NCBI GenBank assembly: GCA_026196615.1
Contig: JAPHSW010000169.1
Span: 1-36,398, forward strand
Reading direction: 5' to 3'
Length of the DNA: 36,398 bases
DNA from: Gammaproteobacteria bacterium
GTDB taxonomy: Bacteria > Pseudomonadota > Gammaproteobacteria > GRL18
Below, one piece after another: positions 7,033 to 17,685 of this stretch. The position numbers and the translations under genes were made by a program. The notes under the pieces were generated by a model that was given only the letters and a program-made list of their open reading frames with translations, did no database searches and was not told where the DNA came from. The first letter of the stretch is position 1. Each line of letters opens with the position of its first letter.

Positions 7033-9162
7033 CTAATTCATTGCCAGCTTTGACATGGCTTTTAATAATGTCTTTTGTGCATAAATTTTTTCATCTGATG
7101 CACTCCTTGATATTAATTCATAACGGCCTTCAGAATTTAATATCCATGCCTGAGAATTATCATCCAGATGCACTTGAAGTTCATCTAAAACACGTTTTTT
7201 TAGTTTTTTATCTTCAATAGGAAAACAGGCTTCAACACGTTTGAAAAAATTTCTATTCATCCAATCCGCACTACTGAGTAATAATATTGAAGAATCAATG
7301 CTGCTTTTAATCTCATTGCTTTCATTGTGGCTCTGAGCATTTTGAAAGTAAAAAATTCGAGTATGTTCTAAAAAACGTCCTATGATTGAACGGACAGTAA
7401 TATTTTCTGAAACACCTTTAATCCCCGGACGTAAGCAACAAACTCCACGGATAATGAGATCGATTTTTATACCAACCTGAGAAGCTTCGTACAATTTTGA
7501 AATAATTTGAGGTTCAACCAGAGAATTCATTTTTGCAATGATACGAGCTGGTTTACCTTCGGCAATATGATCAATTTCTCTCTGAATGTATTCCAACATT
7601 GTGTCATGTAAAGTAAAAGGCGATTGTAATAATTTTTTCAGCTTTAGGATTTTTCCCAGGCCTGTTAGCTGCAAAAATAATTTGTGAACATCTTCCGTCA
7701 TTGTGGCATCAGAAGTTAATAAGCCATAATCAGTATAAAGACGTGCTGTACCAGCATGATAATTGCCTGTACCAAGGTGAGCATAACGACGAATACTTTG
7801 ACCTTCTCGTCGGATAATAAGTAGCATTTTGGCATGAGTTTTTAAACCAACCACACCATAAACAACATGTGCGCCAGCTTTTTGCAACACCGTGGCTAAG
7901 CCGATATTAGCCGCTTCGTCAAAACGTGCTCTAAGTTCAATAACAACCGTTACTTCTTTACCTGCTCTTGCAGCATCAACCAAAGCTTTTACGATGGCAG
8001 AATCACTTCCAGTTCGATATAAGGTTTGTTTAATGGCCAGTACCTTGGGATCATCTGCAGATTGTTGAAGTAATTTAACAATAGGAGTAAATGATTCATA
8101 AGGGTGATGTAATAAAATATCTTTTTGCCTGATGGTTTCAAAAAAATTATTATTTTTTAATGCAGAGGGCTTGCCTGGTGAGAAAAAAGGAAAACGCAGA
8201 GCGGGTTTATTGAGTAGAGAATAAACTTCTTTTAAGCGTTCAAGATTGACAGGTCCATTGACCTGATATAAATCATCCCAGTTTAAATTAACCTGTTTAA
8301 GCAAATATTCAATCATATTCTGAGGGCAGTTATCAGCAACTTCCAGACGAACTGCATCACCAAAACGTCTTTGTGGTAATTCACCCTTTAAGGCTCGAAG
8401 CAAATCGTCAACTTCTTCATCATCAACAAATAATTCACTATTACGTGTGACACGAAATTGATAACAGCCGGTTGCTTTCATTCCCGGGAACATCATACTG
8501 ACATGAGTATGAATAATGGAAGAAAGAAAAATAAATTCATGCTCACTAGTGGCAATGTCATCCGGGAAACTGACAATTCTTGGTAAAGAACGAGGTGCTT
8601 GCACAACAGCCAGACCACTATCACGACCAAATGCATCTTTGCCTTCAAGAGAAACGATAAAGTTTAAACTTTTATTCATTACTTTTGGGAATGGGTGAGC
8701 CGGATCAAGACCCAGTGGACTGATGACAGGTAATAACTGATTTTCAAAATATTCCTTGACCCATTTTGCCTGTTGTTCATTCCAGGACTCTCGACGCGTA
8801 AAGTGAACATCAATTTCTTCAAAGCCGGGTAATATTATTTCATGAAGAACACGATATTGTTCATCGACCAGTTCATGAGCGGTGCTACTGATATTGGTCA
8901 TGACTTCTTCAGGTATCATATTGTCAGCACCTGTGGCTGGAATATTTAAATTAATTTGTTGCTTGACACCGGCAGCACGCACTTCAAAAAATTCATCCAG
9001 ATTAGAACTGGAAATACAGAGGTAAAGTAAACGTTCAAGAAAGGGAATATCTTCATCTTTTGAAAGTTCAAGTACTCGTCGATTAAACTCTAATAAGCTT
9101 AATTCACGATTAATAAAGTACTCAGGATTTTTTACGTTAAGTTCTTCCATTATTTTATTCAT
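7033..9162 (-). CDS. ppk1: Polyphosphate kinase 1
   Basis: PPK1 polymerises the terminal phosphate of ATP into polyphosphate, reversibly, through a phospho-histidine. About 709 residues is close to the roughly 690 of E. coli. The N-terminal domain starts with YFINRELSLLEFNRRVLEL, which matches the family start. The phosphorylated histidine is His443 in GLKTHAKMLL, and a second essential histidine is His462 in RRYAHLGTGN. HHPYESF (352-358), TLYRTGSDS (380-388) and ELRARFDEAANI (409-420) are further signatures. The frame is open further upstream, but ATG at 9162 is chosen because it overlaps the ppx stop by 8 bases and fits the family length; ATG at 9150 is an alternative. It is translationally coupled to ppx. 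Confidence 0.97.
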   Translation of the reverse strand: MNKIMEELNVKNPEYFINRELSLLEFNRRVLELSKDEDIPFLERLLYLCISSSNLDEFFEVRAAGVKQQINLNIPATGADNMIPEEVMTNISSTAHELVDEQYRVLHEIILPGFEEIDVHFTRRESWNEQQAKWVKEYFENQLLPVISPLGLDPAHPFPKVMNKSLNFIVSLEGKDAFGRDSGLAVVQAPRSLPRIVSFPDDIATSEHEFIFLSSIIHTHVSMMFPGMKATGCYQFRVTRNSELFVDDEEVDDLLRALKGELPQRRFGDAVRLEVADNCPQNMIEYLLKQVNLNWDDLYQVNGPVNLERLKEVYSLLNKPALRFPFFSPGKPSALKNNNFFETIRQKDILLHHPYESFTPIVKLLQQSADDPKVLAIKQTLYRTGSDSAIVKALVDAARAGKEVTVVIELRARFDEAANIGLATVLQKAGAHVVYGVVGLKTHAKMLLIIRREGQSIRRYAHLGTGNYHAGTARLYTDYGLLTSDATMTEDVHKLFLQLTGLGKILKLKKLLQSPFTLHDTMLEYIQREIDHIAEGKPARIIAKMNSLVEPQIISKLYEASQVGIKIDLIIRGVCCLRPGIKGVSENITVRSIIGRFLEHTRIFYFQNAQSHNESNEIKSSIDSSILLLSSADWMNRNFFKRVEACFPIEDKKLKKRVLDELQVHLDDNSQAWILNSEGRYELISRSASDEKIYAQKTLLKAMSKLAMN

Positions 9163-10729
9163 CAAGAGCCAGGGTAAATTTAATTGCTTTAAGGTAATCT
9201 GCTTCTTGTTCAAGATCGACAAGAGTTAAAGGATGCTTTTCAAAAAAATTATCAGGAAATTGTAATGTGATTATTTGATCTTTTGCACTGGCCTTTATTT
9301 CAGGTAGAGCATTTTCACTTCGATCTCTATGCAATAAAATACTTAAACGCAATAATATGGCTAAGTAACTGACTGACTTTTTACATTCTTTTGATAATGT
9401 TTTAAATTCTTGTTTTGGAAACTTTCTTCTTTGAGCTCGAATTAATAGTGCCAGACGATGTTGCTCTTGTCGGGAAAATCCAGGGAGATCTGAGTTTTCT
9501 ATGATATAAGCACCATGTTTATGATATTGGTTGTGAGCAATGGATAAACCAAGCTCATGTAATGCTGCAACCCATTGCAGTGTTTGCTCACTTGAAAATT
9601 GCTGAATTGACCACTCTTCCTGAACCTGTTGATATAGATTTATCAGAGTTTTTTCAACTTCCAATGCCTGGCGAGTATCAACATGATATTGTTTTAATAA
9701 ATGATTAATCGTTCTTTGCCTGACATCTTCATGGCTATGTCGTCCCTGGAGATCATAAATAACACCTTCCCTTAAAGCACTATCAGAAACATTCATAGAT
9801 TCAATTTTAAGCACTTTAAATGCGGCATATAAAACTGCGACACCACCAGAAAAAACAGCCTGACGTTCAATGTTAAGACCATCTAGCTCCAGTTTTGAAA
9901 TGAATTTCTGACTGATCATTTCTTTAATTAGCCACTTTAGTCCTTTGGTTGTAATACCTGGATAAGGTGCATCTGTTTCTTTATTGTCATGATAAGTACG
10001 AAGCACTTTTCCTATGGCTTTAATTGTTCCTGATGCACCTGTTGCAAAAGTCCAACCGACATTTCGATAAGTATTTTTTATCGTTTGTAATTCAAGGCGG
10101 GCATACAGCTCAGCAATTTTAAAATTAGTTTCATTGAGCTTGCCATCAGAAAAGGCTTTTAGAGTCATACTGACACAGCCCATGTGAAGGCTTTCAGTAT
10201 AACTGGGACTGAAACCCTGACCAATAATAAACTCTGTACTGCCACCACCAATGTCAATAACCAAACGATTCTCTGAATTATCTGATTGACTGTGTGCAAC
10301 ACCCAGATAAATCAGACGAGCTTCTTCTCGTCCTGCCACAACCTCTATTGAGTGATTTAGAAGTTTTTCTGCATGGGCAATAAATTTTGAACCATTTTTT
10401 GCTTTTCGAAGCGTATTTGTGCCAACAATTCGAATGTTTTTATCAGGTATATTTGTAAGTCTTTGCCCAAAACGAGCAAGACAATCAAAGCCTTTTTGTT
10501 GTGCTTCATCAGAAAGTTTACCCTTGTCATCCAGGCCGGATGCCAGACGAACCATTTCTTTCATTCGATCAATGATCAGTAATTGATCATTTTTTAATTC
10601 TGCAACGATTAGGTGAAAACTGTTTGAACCCAAATCTATGGCTGCAAAGACTTCTTTTGTTTGTTCCGTTTCTTCTATCGTGTGGAGGCTACTGCTATTG
10701 TTACTGTCTATCAAATTTTTACTTCTCAT
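9155..10729 (-). CDS. ppx: Exopolyphosphatase (Ppx/GppA family)
   Basis: This enzyme removes terminal phosphates from polyphosphate, or in the GppA branch hydrolyses pppGpp. The 524 residues match the long gammaproteobacterial form. The ASKHA-fold phosphate loops are AAIDLGSNSFHLIVAEL (29-45) and VIDIGGGSTEFIIG (157-170). The catalytic glutamate lies in AGREEARLIYLGV (Glu135/136). The C-terminal third is an HD-like helical domain (ALHELGLSIAHNQYHKHGAYII). Pairing with ppk supports the polyphosphatase assignment over GppA. About 25 extra N-terminal residues precede the first conserved strand. Only 36 bases separate it from the upstream secretin-like gene on the same strand. Confidence 0.95.
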   Translation of the reverse strand: MRSKNLIDSNNSSSLHTIEETEQTKEVFAAIDLGSNSFHLIVAELKNDQLLIIDRMKEMVRLASGLDDKGKLSDEAQQKGFDCLARFGQRLTNIPDKNIRIVGTNTLRKAKNGSKFIAHAEKLLNHSIEVVAGREEARLIYLGVAHSQSDNSENRLVIDIGGGSTEFIIGQGFSPSYTESLHMGCVSMTLKAFSDGKLNETNFKIAELYARLELQTIKNTYRNVGWTFATGASGTIKAIGKVLRTYHDNKETDAPYPGITTKGLKWLIKEMISQKFISKLELDGLNIERQAVFSGGVAVLYAAFKVLKIESMNVSDSALREGVIYDLQGRHSHEDVRQRTINHLLKQYHVDTRQALEVEKTLINLYQQVQEEWSIQQFSSEQTLQWVAALHELGLSIAHNQYHKHGAYIIENSDLPGFSRQEQHRLALLIRAQRRKFPKQEFKTLSKECKKSVSYLAILLRLSILLHRDRSENALPEIKASAKDQIITLQFPDNFFEKHPLTLVDLEQEADYLKAIKFTLALDE

Positions 10730-10765
10730 TATTATTTGTAATTGAATCTTAAAATACGGTCTTTT

Positions 10766-11650
10766 CTAATCAATGGTATTAACTTTAATTCTATAGCTCA
10801 TGTCTTGATCAGAAAAACGTTTGGTTGAATATATAGTACCGCTGCCTTGTTCATTGGTCTGGTTAACCGCACCACCAAGATAAATCCATTCTCCTAAACG
10901 GCCAGTGACAACAGTGTCAACAGAGCGTGTATTAATACGGTTAGGATGTTCCTGATTCATTGAACGATTTTGAGGACGCACTTTTAAAGTGACTTGTTCA
11001 CCATTAAGAGTAGGGTAGACCTCAAATCCAGAAGTGACATCGACTAATTCAACATTGCTTCGGTAGGGATAATATCTGCCACCAGAAGAGGTGTAATAGG
11101 GAACTTGTTGACCAGTTTGAATAAAGGCCCAACTGCCTTCAATTGCTCGCACTCTAAAGTTGTCAGGGTTATTTCTGTCACTACTACGACGGGTATGTGT
11201 ACTCTTAACGACAGAACCATTTTTACCATATCGTACGCTGACATTCGGATTGTCATTTTTTGGAGCACGACTACTAATAACCGCATCATCTCCAAGTTTT
11301 ATACGACCTTCAAGGCTATCCTGTTGATAATAGCTAGAATCATTTAAAGAGCTGGAGACTTCAATCATTAAGTTTTGCAACGGTTTATCCAATTCGTTGA
11401 GTAATTGTTCAATTTCATTAAGAGTCGATTCGGAAGCTCTAACAATAAGAGAATTATTTTTTGCGGTAAATTTAGCTTGTCCAGTATATAAGGGGGCAAT
11501 GGTTTGAATGATATTTTGTGCAGGCTGCTGGGTTTGAAAGACTCTGACATTGCCTGAAGAATAAGACGACTCGGCATATAGATTGATAGAAAACAGACAG
11601 AAAAAGAAAATAAATAATATTGTTTGATGTTCTGACTTGAGCTTGATCAT
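10766..11650 (-). CDS. Exported secretin-like protein (N-domain plus partial secretin core)
   Basis: This 294-residue exported protein has a hydrophobic signal segment (about 10-25, likely cut after LYA). A secretin N1/N2-like module follows, including NNSLIVRASESTLNEIEQLLNELDKP (65-90). After a Ser/Asn/Arg-rich low-complexity stretch (about 110-165), the rest recalls the start and end of the secretin core: WAFIQTGQQVPYY, NGEQVTLKVRPQNRS and VDTVVTGRLGEWIYLGGAV. It is far shorter than a pore-forming secretin (about 400-700) and seems to lack most of the barrel, so it is probably not a gate. The ATG at 11650 is chosen over a GTG at 11662, which itself forms part of the ribosome-binding site. 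It precedes ppx in the same orientation. Confidence 0.7.
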   Translation of the reverse strand: MIKLKSEHQTILFIFFFCLFSINLYAESSYSSGNVRVFQTQQPAQNIIQTIAPLYTGQAKFTAKNNSLIVRASESTLNEIEQLLNELDKPLQNLMIEVSSSLNDSSYYQQDSLEGRIKLGDDAVISSRAPKNDNPNVSVRYGKNGSVVKSTHTRRSSDRNNPDNFRVRAIEGSWAFIQTGQQVPYYTSSGGRYYPYRSNVELVDVTSGFEVYPTLNGEQVTLKVRPQNRSMNQEHPNRINTRSVDTVVTGRLGEWIYLGGAVNQTNEQGSGTIYSTKRFSDQDMSYRIKVNTID

Positions 11651-11772
11651 TTTGATACTCACTTTTTTACTGTTGTTTATCAGATGGTTTTATATTTTAT
11701 CATAAAAATGTTTTTACTGATGTCTCTCATATAACCCTAAAATATATTATAAAAAAAGTATTTATTTACTCT

Positions 11773-12285
11773 CTACAGACTTAAACGTCTTAAAGAGCTA
11801 TCAATCACTCCACGGTTCCATAATTCTTCGAATTGTTCAGATAATTGGCGAGTTTTCAATGGCGCGTAAAAATTGCCTTCAGCTTCATAGCGTTCAGGAT
11901 GATTCTGAATAATATATGCACGGTCATCAAAAACGATAAATGTTTCTATAATATCTTTGTGTTCTCTTGCAGTGATTTTGATTTGCATATGACTGGTGAT
12001 TCGACGAGCCAGATTAAGTAGACGGTGACCTTTTTTAGTCATTGGTTTGGCATCTTGAACTAAAATGTGAACATGCGTTCTTTGATTTTCTATCGCCAGT
12101 GTTTTAATAGCATCATAAAGCTCATCTGTATCAAAGAGATTATGATCGAGATCATGAGTAAAAATCAGTATCCGATGCTTAGCTTGTTGAGTCATTGACA
12201 AGATAAGTTGTTTGAGATCATCTCTTAGATCAACTTCAATATGCTCATCTGTTTTTCCTAAAATGTGTGAAGTCAGATCAATCAT
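11773..12285 (-). CDS. Hypothetical protein with phospholipase-D-like fold features
   Basis: This 170-residue soluble protein has no signal peptide. The pattern of strands such as HRILIFTHDLDHNLFD (38-53), THVHILVQDAKPM and IETFIVFDDRAYIIQ, followed by RYEAEGNFYAPLKTRQLSEQFEELWNRG, resembles the PLD-like domain found next to or fused to GNAT proteins in other gammaproteobacteria (DUF7931-like). The catalytic HxKxxxxD motif of true phospholipases D is not present, so enzyme activity is doubtful. The gene follows the GNAT gene by 29 bases, has a good GAGGG ribosome-binding site and is co-transcribed with it. Its function is unknown. Confidence 0.7.
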   Translation of the reverse strand: MIDLTSHILGKTDEHIEVDLRDDLKQLILSMTQQAKHRILIFTHDLDHNLFDTDELYDAIKTLAIENQRTHVHILVQDAKPMTKKGHRLLNLARRITSHMQIKITAREHKDIIETFIVFDDRAYIIQNHPERYEAEGNFYAPLKTRQLSEQFEELWNRGVIDSSLRRLSL

Positions 12286-12314
12286 TTCTTTACCCTCATG
12301 TGTAGAGAAGGATG

Positions 12315-12785
12315 TTATAAAAAAAGTGTCATTTGTTTGTGTGGTATACCAGCATCAAGAAACTCTTCACTGGTGATTTTAAAACCTGCTTTTTTGTAAA
12401 ATTCTGTGACATAAACCTGAGCATTTAAAACAATTGTTTCAATGGGGGGATGGTTCGTTGGATTTTTACATTCATCAATACAACATCGTAGTATTTTTGA
12501 ACCAATTCCCTGTGCTCTCCATTCAGGTAGAACAGCCATGCGTCCAATATGTGCCAGCTTATTATTAATGATAATTCTTGCTGTACCAATTGCAAGCTTT
12601 TTACCTTGTTCTTTATGAGCAGGTAACATTTCAGCAAGTACATGAAGAGCTTCTTCGTCTAAACTATCCCATTCTAATTCAGAGGGTACATTTTGCTCTT
12701 GGATAAAAACAGTTTCACGAATTTTTTTTAATTGATTTTTATGGGAGTGCCAGGGAGTTATCTGAATCAAATATTGTGAAGGCAT
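12315..12785 (-). CDS. GNAT family N-acetyltransferase (ElaA/YjcF-like)
   Basis: This 156-residue acyl-CoA-dependent acetyltransferase has an N-terminal segment KIRETVFIQEQNVPSELEWD typical of the ElaA/YjcF branch. The acetyl-CoA loop is IGRMAVLPEWRAQGIGSKILRCC (Q/R-x-x-G-x-G as RAQGIG). The C-terminal strand pair is IVLNAQVYVTEFYKKAGF. The substrate is unknown; small amines or protein lysines are possible. It is paired with the PLD-like gene downstream and separated from purB upstream by a hairpin, so it could be either the tail of the purB transcript or an independent unit. Confidence 0.88.
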   Translation of the reverse strand: MPSQYLIQITPWHSHKNQLKKIRETVFIQEQNVPSELEWDSLDEEALHVLAEMLPAHKEQGKKLAIGTARIIINNKLAHIGRMAVLPEWRAQGIGSKILRCCIDECKNPTNHPPIETIVLNAQVYVTEFYKKAGFKITSEEFLDAGIPHKQMTLFL

Positions 12786-12802
12786 AAATAATAATCTTTA
12801 AG

Positions 12803-12828
12803 ACACCCTCTCTGCGGGGAGAGGGTGT
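12803..12828 (-). terminator. GC-rich hairpin between purB and the GNAT gene
   Basis: ACACCCTCTC and GAGAGGGTGT are perfect 10-base arms around a 6-base loop. On the - strand no T run follows, so it may act as a factor-assisted terminator, an mRNA-stabilising element, or a copy of a dispersed palindromic repeat. Its GC content stands out from the AT-rich surroundings. Confidence 0.5.
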
Positions 12829-12834
12829 TAAATC

Positions 12835-14382
<1,548 letters not shown>

Positions 14383-14406
14383 CTATTAGCACTTAGATGA
14401 AAAAGA

Positions 14407-16482
14407 TTAGGCTTTATTGAATGCCGGATTATTACTGGTGTATTGTTGGACCAGCTTGATTAAATCTTGCATTTCTACAGTAATATGGCTCATTGAATCC
14501 ACAGAGGCTTGTGATAAACCTCTATTGTCTTCAGCCACAACTTGTAAGGAGGAAACATTGGTGTTAATTTCATTTGCCACAGTACCTTGTTGTTCTGTCG
14601 CAACGGCAATGTGAGTGTTCATCTCCATAATGTGTCGCATGGAATTGATTACCTCTGCCAATGTTGACTCAGCAGAGTTAACCTGAGATATTGATGCTTG
14701 TGATTGTTCGAGGCTGGATTGCATGACATTAGTTGCACTTTGGCTTTGTGCTTGTAAGCGTTCAATCATGCCTTGAATTTCTTCTGTTGATTCATGAGTT
14801 CGGCTGGCTAATGTTCGTACTTCATCTGCAACGACGGCAAATCCTCTTCCTTGTTCACCTGCACGAGCGGCTTCAATTGCTGCATTTAAAGCCAATAAGT
14901 TAGTTTGTTCTGCAATGCCTTTAATGACATCTAAAACCTGACTGATACTCAGACTTTCCTCTGCTAATTGATTGATCACTTCAGATGCTTGTTCAACCTT
15001 GGAACCCAAATTGTGAATCGATGCTGCTGTATTGCGCATGACCTGACCACTTTGAGTGATGTCTTCATTAATTTTTGAAGAACTGGCTGCGGTGCTTTTA
15101 GAACTATCTCCAATACTTTGAATGGATGCAACCATCTCATTCATTGCTGTGGCTAATTGTTCAATATCTTCTTCTTGTTGACTAATGCCTTGATTGGTTG
15201 TGTGTGATGAGTGAGTTGATTTTTCAACGTGCACGGTAACTTGTTCTGAAGAATGTGTGATATGGCTAATCAGTTCTTCTAGACGTTGAATTAAATTATT
15301 AAATGCTCCGCCTAATTGTGATAACTCATTATTACCTGATTCATCAACACGTAAAGTAATGTCTTTATCATCAGCTACTTTTACAAAAATTTCTTTTAAA
15401 TGTTCTATACGATAAATAATACGATAGATCATTATTAAACCTACAATAAGGATTGTAACAGTTAAAAGACTCACTATGACTGAGCGCCAAAATGCAGAAT
15501 TGGCAGAAGAGCCAAACTCATTACTGTGATGAGTTGCGTCAAGACTGACGCCTTCATTAAATTTTAAGACGCTATTAATGGCACTGGTAGCCTGACTTAA
15601 CCATTCACTTGCAGAGATGGGGTACTTTCCGGTTTCAGCGACCTTATAGACATCTTCACGTAAGGTTTGATAACTACCAAGGAAATTATTTTCAATCTGT
15701 TGCCAGTTATTATTGATTTGCTCAGAAAATTGCTCATGCTTACTATTAGTGATTAAAGGCATTGCTGTCTTTTTTAAGTAGTCCAACTGAAACTCTACGA
15801 TGCCACGGTATTTTGCTAAAGTGATACGTTTCTCATTGCTTATTGGAGTCGATGATGCAATAAGTCCTGCAACAATAGCCCGTTCACGACCTGCATATTC
15901 ACCGATGGCCCAGACGGCTTGTTTAATAATGCTATTATTATAAACCGCACCTGCTTGATGGTTGTTAGGGGCAAAAGCCATTTGACGTAGACGACTAAAA
16001 GACTGGATAAATTGAGTCATCTGGTCAACCCATTCTGAGACAGGTATAGCTGTTTTATTATCTATTTTTTCTCTTGCAATTTTCAGCTGCTGCCAATCAT
16101 TTTTAGATTCTGAGAGTGCTGTTTGAAATTCAGTTCCTCCCCATGATTCAGACGCTAATTGTTGTGCTACTTCAAATGCTTTTTGGACACTTTCATCACC
16201 TGACTGACGGAATTGGTCAATTTTACCGCGAGAAGGAGATTTTCCTTGTGCCATCAAACTAAGATAGTTGGCTGTAAAGCCTCTTTCTTTAGCTTCTTCC
16301 GCAGTTGCGGCAATAATATAGTCTGCCATTTGGTTGGCAGAATTAAGGCCTTTGGAATGTGAAGCTTCGGGTTGATAAACAAAGAAAACCAGGTACATTA
16401 ATATACTGATTAACAAACCACCCAAAATAAGTATATTTGCCAGTAAACTGGTCTTAATTGATATGCTATTTAACCACTGCAT
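14407..16482 (-). CDS. Methyl-accepting chemotaxis protein with NIT-like periplasmic sensor
   Basis: This full-length chemoreceptor has 691 residues. Membrane segment 1 spans about 13-36 and segment 2 about 333-353. Between them lies a helical periplasmic domain of about 300 residues with [14 protein letters not shown] (61-74) and [21 protein letters not shown]. This resembles the NIT (nitrate/nitrite-sensing) helical bundle, but the ligand is uncertain. A HAMP domain follows (about 354-408), then the coiled cytoplasmic domain with tip [20 protein letters not shown] (523-542) and [14 protein letters not shown]. There is no C-terminal pentapeptide, unlike the receptor at the window start. It is an orphan receptor away from the che genes, with repeats upstream that may control it. 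Confidence 0.94.
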   Translation of the reverse strand: MQWLNSISIKTSLLANILILGGLLISILMYLVFFVYQPEASHSKGLNSANQMADYIIAATAEEAKERGFTANYLSLMAQGKSPSRGKIDQFRQSGDESVQKAFEVAQQLASESWGGTEFQTALSESKNDWQQLKIAREKIDNKTAIPVSEWVDQMTQFIQSFSRLRQMAFAPNNHQAGAVYNNSIIKQAVWAIGEYAGRERAIVAGLIASSTPISNEKRITLAKYRGIVEFQLDYLKKTAMPLITNSKHEQFSEQINNNWQQIENNFLGSYQTLREDVYKVAETGKYPISASEWLSQATSAINSVLKFNEGVSLDATHHSNEFGSSANSAFWRSVIVSLLTVTILIVGLIMIYRIIYRIEHLKEIFVKVADDKDITLRVDESGNNELSQLGGAFNNLIQRLEELISHITHSSEQVTVHVEKSTHSSHTTNQGISQQEEDIEQLATAMNEMVASIQSIGDSSKSTAASSSKINEDITQSGQVMRNTAASIHNLGSKVEQASEVINQLAEESLSISQVLDVIKGIAEQTNLLALNAAIEAARAGEQGRGFAVVADEVRTLASRTHESTEEIQGMIERLQAQSQSATNVMQSSLEQSQASISQVNSAESTLAEVINSMRHIMEMNTHIAVATEQQGTVANEINTNVSSLQVVAEDNRGLSQASVDSMSHITVEMQDLIKLVQQYTSNNPAFNKA

Positions 16483-16508
16483 TATTTTTATCCTGAGCTG
16501 TTATAGTT

Positions 16509-16539
16509 AGTTGTTATATTAGTTGTAATATAAAGTTGT
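16509..16539 (-). repeat. Three AGTTGT repeats in the receptor-gene leader
   Basis: On the + strand AGTTGT occurs at 16509, 16521 and 16534, spaced 12 and 13 bases, within a TA-rich background 27-57 bases upstream of the receptor start. The near-helical spacing suggests either a protein-binding array or simple degenerate tandem duplication. Confidence 0.4.
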
Positions 16540-16612
16540 TGTATTAAAAAGTGAGTTCCAATTAGACTGGATTTGATGGAGACGTAAATAAAGTGTAGTT
16601 TAAAAAAATACA

Positions 16613-16653
16613 TTTTTATGACATTTTGCGCATTTTTTATGACATTTTGTGCA
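16613..16653 (-). promoter_or_regulatory. Tandem 20-bp direct repeats, candidate operator upstream of the receptor gene
   Basis: TTTTTATGACATTTTGCGCA (16613-16632) is repeated at 16634-16653 with one change (GTGCA for GCGCA). The period is 21 bases, two helical turns, so both copies face the same side of DNA. They lie 131-171 bases upstream of the receptor start and just past the end of the ABC permease gene. Two near-identical sites so phased are typical of a cooperative regulator; the regulator is unknown. Confidence 0.55.
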
Positions 16654-16698
16654 AATATAGATTTTATTTGCTAATAATCATTGACTCTTTGTAATTTA

Positions 16699-17685
16699 TT
16701 ATTCCCAACGGAACATTTTTACGCCAATTATCAGAAAAATAAACATCATGAGTATTAATGCAAAAATATGATGACTGACATCAAGAAGACTTGCACCATC
16801 AAGCATGATGGCTCGCGAGGCATCAACAACATGAGTTAAGGGTAGTAGATTAGATATGAAACTTATCCATTGAGGAGAGCCTTCTAAAGAAAACCAGACA
16901 CCGGATAATAACATCATCGGAATAGAAATAGCATTGGTTAGTCCCGAAGCCAGTTCATCACTTTTTAAACGTGATGCCACTAAAAGACCCAGGGCGATCA
17001 TTGCCAATGAACCAAGGGCAAAAACGAATAATAAATTAACATAGGAGCCGTACATACTGAATTCCAAAATCAGATGACAGCCAATGTACACCGTGATTGA
17101 AACAAATAAAATTAAAATCAGACGCGAGACTATCTGTGCCATAAGAAATTCTGTTGCACTTAATGGTGTACCTTTCAAACGTTTTAATACGCCATTTTTA
17201 CGATATCGAACTATGACAAAGCCGATACCAAATAGGGCACTGAACATCATATTCATACCCAGCACGCCGGGAATAAGCCAATCAATATAGCGAATCTCTT
17301 TGCCTGACACTTCACTGGCTTTGAGAGTTTCACCACCACTGGCTTTGAGTAATTGTTCAGTGACATAGCCTGCGGGTGAACTCGAATTGACCCAGTAACG
17401 TAATTCCTCGGGAGCAATTAAGAGATCCAGTTGATGCCGTTCAACTTTAGTGATGGCTTTTTCAACATCATCAACAGGAATAAAATTAATGTATCGACTG
17501 TCTTGAAACGGATGATTTAATTCACCTGCGACACCCACCTTATAGAGCTCCTGATCACCATTTGAAAATAGAAGGGCAAAACCCATCATTAATGCAGTAG
17601 GAAAAATAAGTCCCCATGAAAGTGCTGCTCTATCACGTATAAACTCAAGATTACGAGCATGTAATATAGCCAGAAAACGTTTCAT
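16699..17685 (-). CDS. ABC-2 type transporter permease
   Basis: This is the membrane subunit of an exporter, 328 residues. A first transmembrane helix (about 22-41) is followed by a large extracytoplasmic domain (about 42-135) and then five hydrophobic segments (about 136-160, 183-208, 217-238, 248-266, 305-325). VLKRLKGTPLSATEFLMAQ (167-185) and LLPLTHVVDASRAIM (280-294) are family hallmarks. It overlaps the ATPase gene by 4 bases (ATGA), so the two are translationally coupled. The substrate cannot be told; relatives export drugs, lipids or polysaccharides. Confidence 0.92.
   Translation of the reverse strand: MKRFLAILHARNLEFIRDRAALSWGLIFPTALMMGFALLFSNGDQELYKVGVAGELNHPFQDSRYINFIPVDDVEKAITKVERHQLDLLIAPEELRYWVNSSSPAGYVTEQLLKASGGETLKASEVSGKEIRYIDWLIPGVLGMNMMFSALFGIGFVIVRYRKNGVLKRLKGTPLSATEFLMAQIVSRLILILFVSITVYIGCHLILEFSMYGSYVNLLFVFALGSLAMIALGLLVASRLKSDELASGLTNAISIPMMLLSGVWFSLEGSPQWISFISNLLPLTHVVDASRAIMLDGASLLDVSHHIFALILMMFIFLIIGVKMFRWE

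Noticed and set aside
6996-7220. Small + strand frame opposite the end of ppk
   Set aside because: It lies antisense to clearly conserved ppk codons and after a terminator; a shadow frame.
9163-9222. Longer ppk start overlapping ppx by 68 bases
   Set aside because: The ELSLLEFN motif should lie near residue 20; the longer start adds 20 residues without family support.
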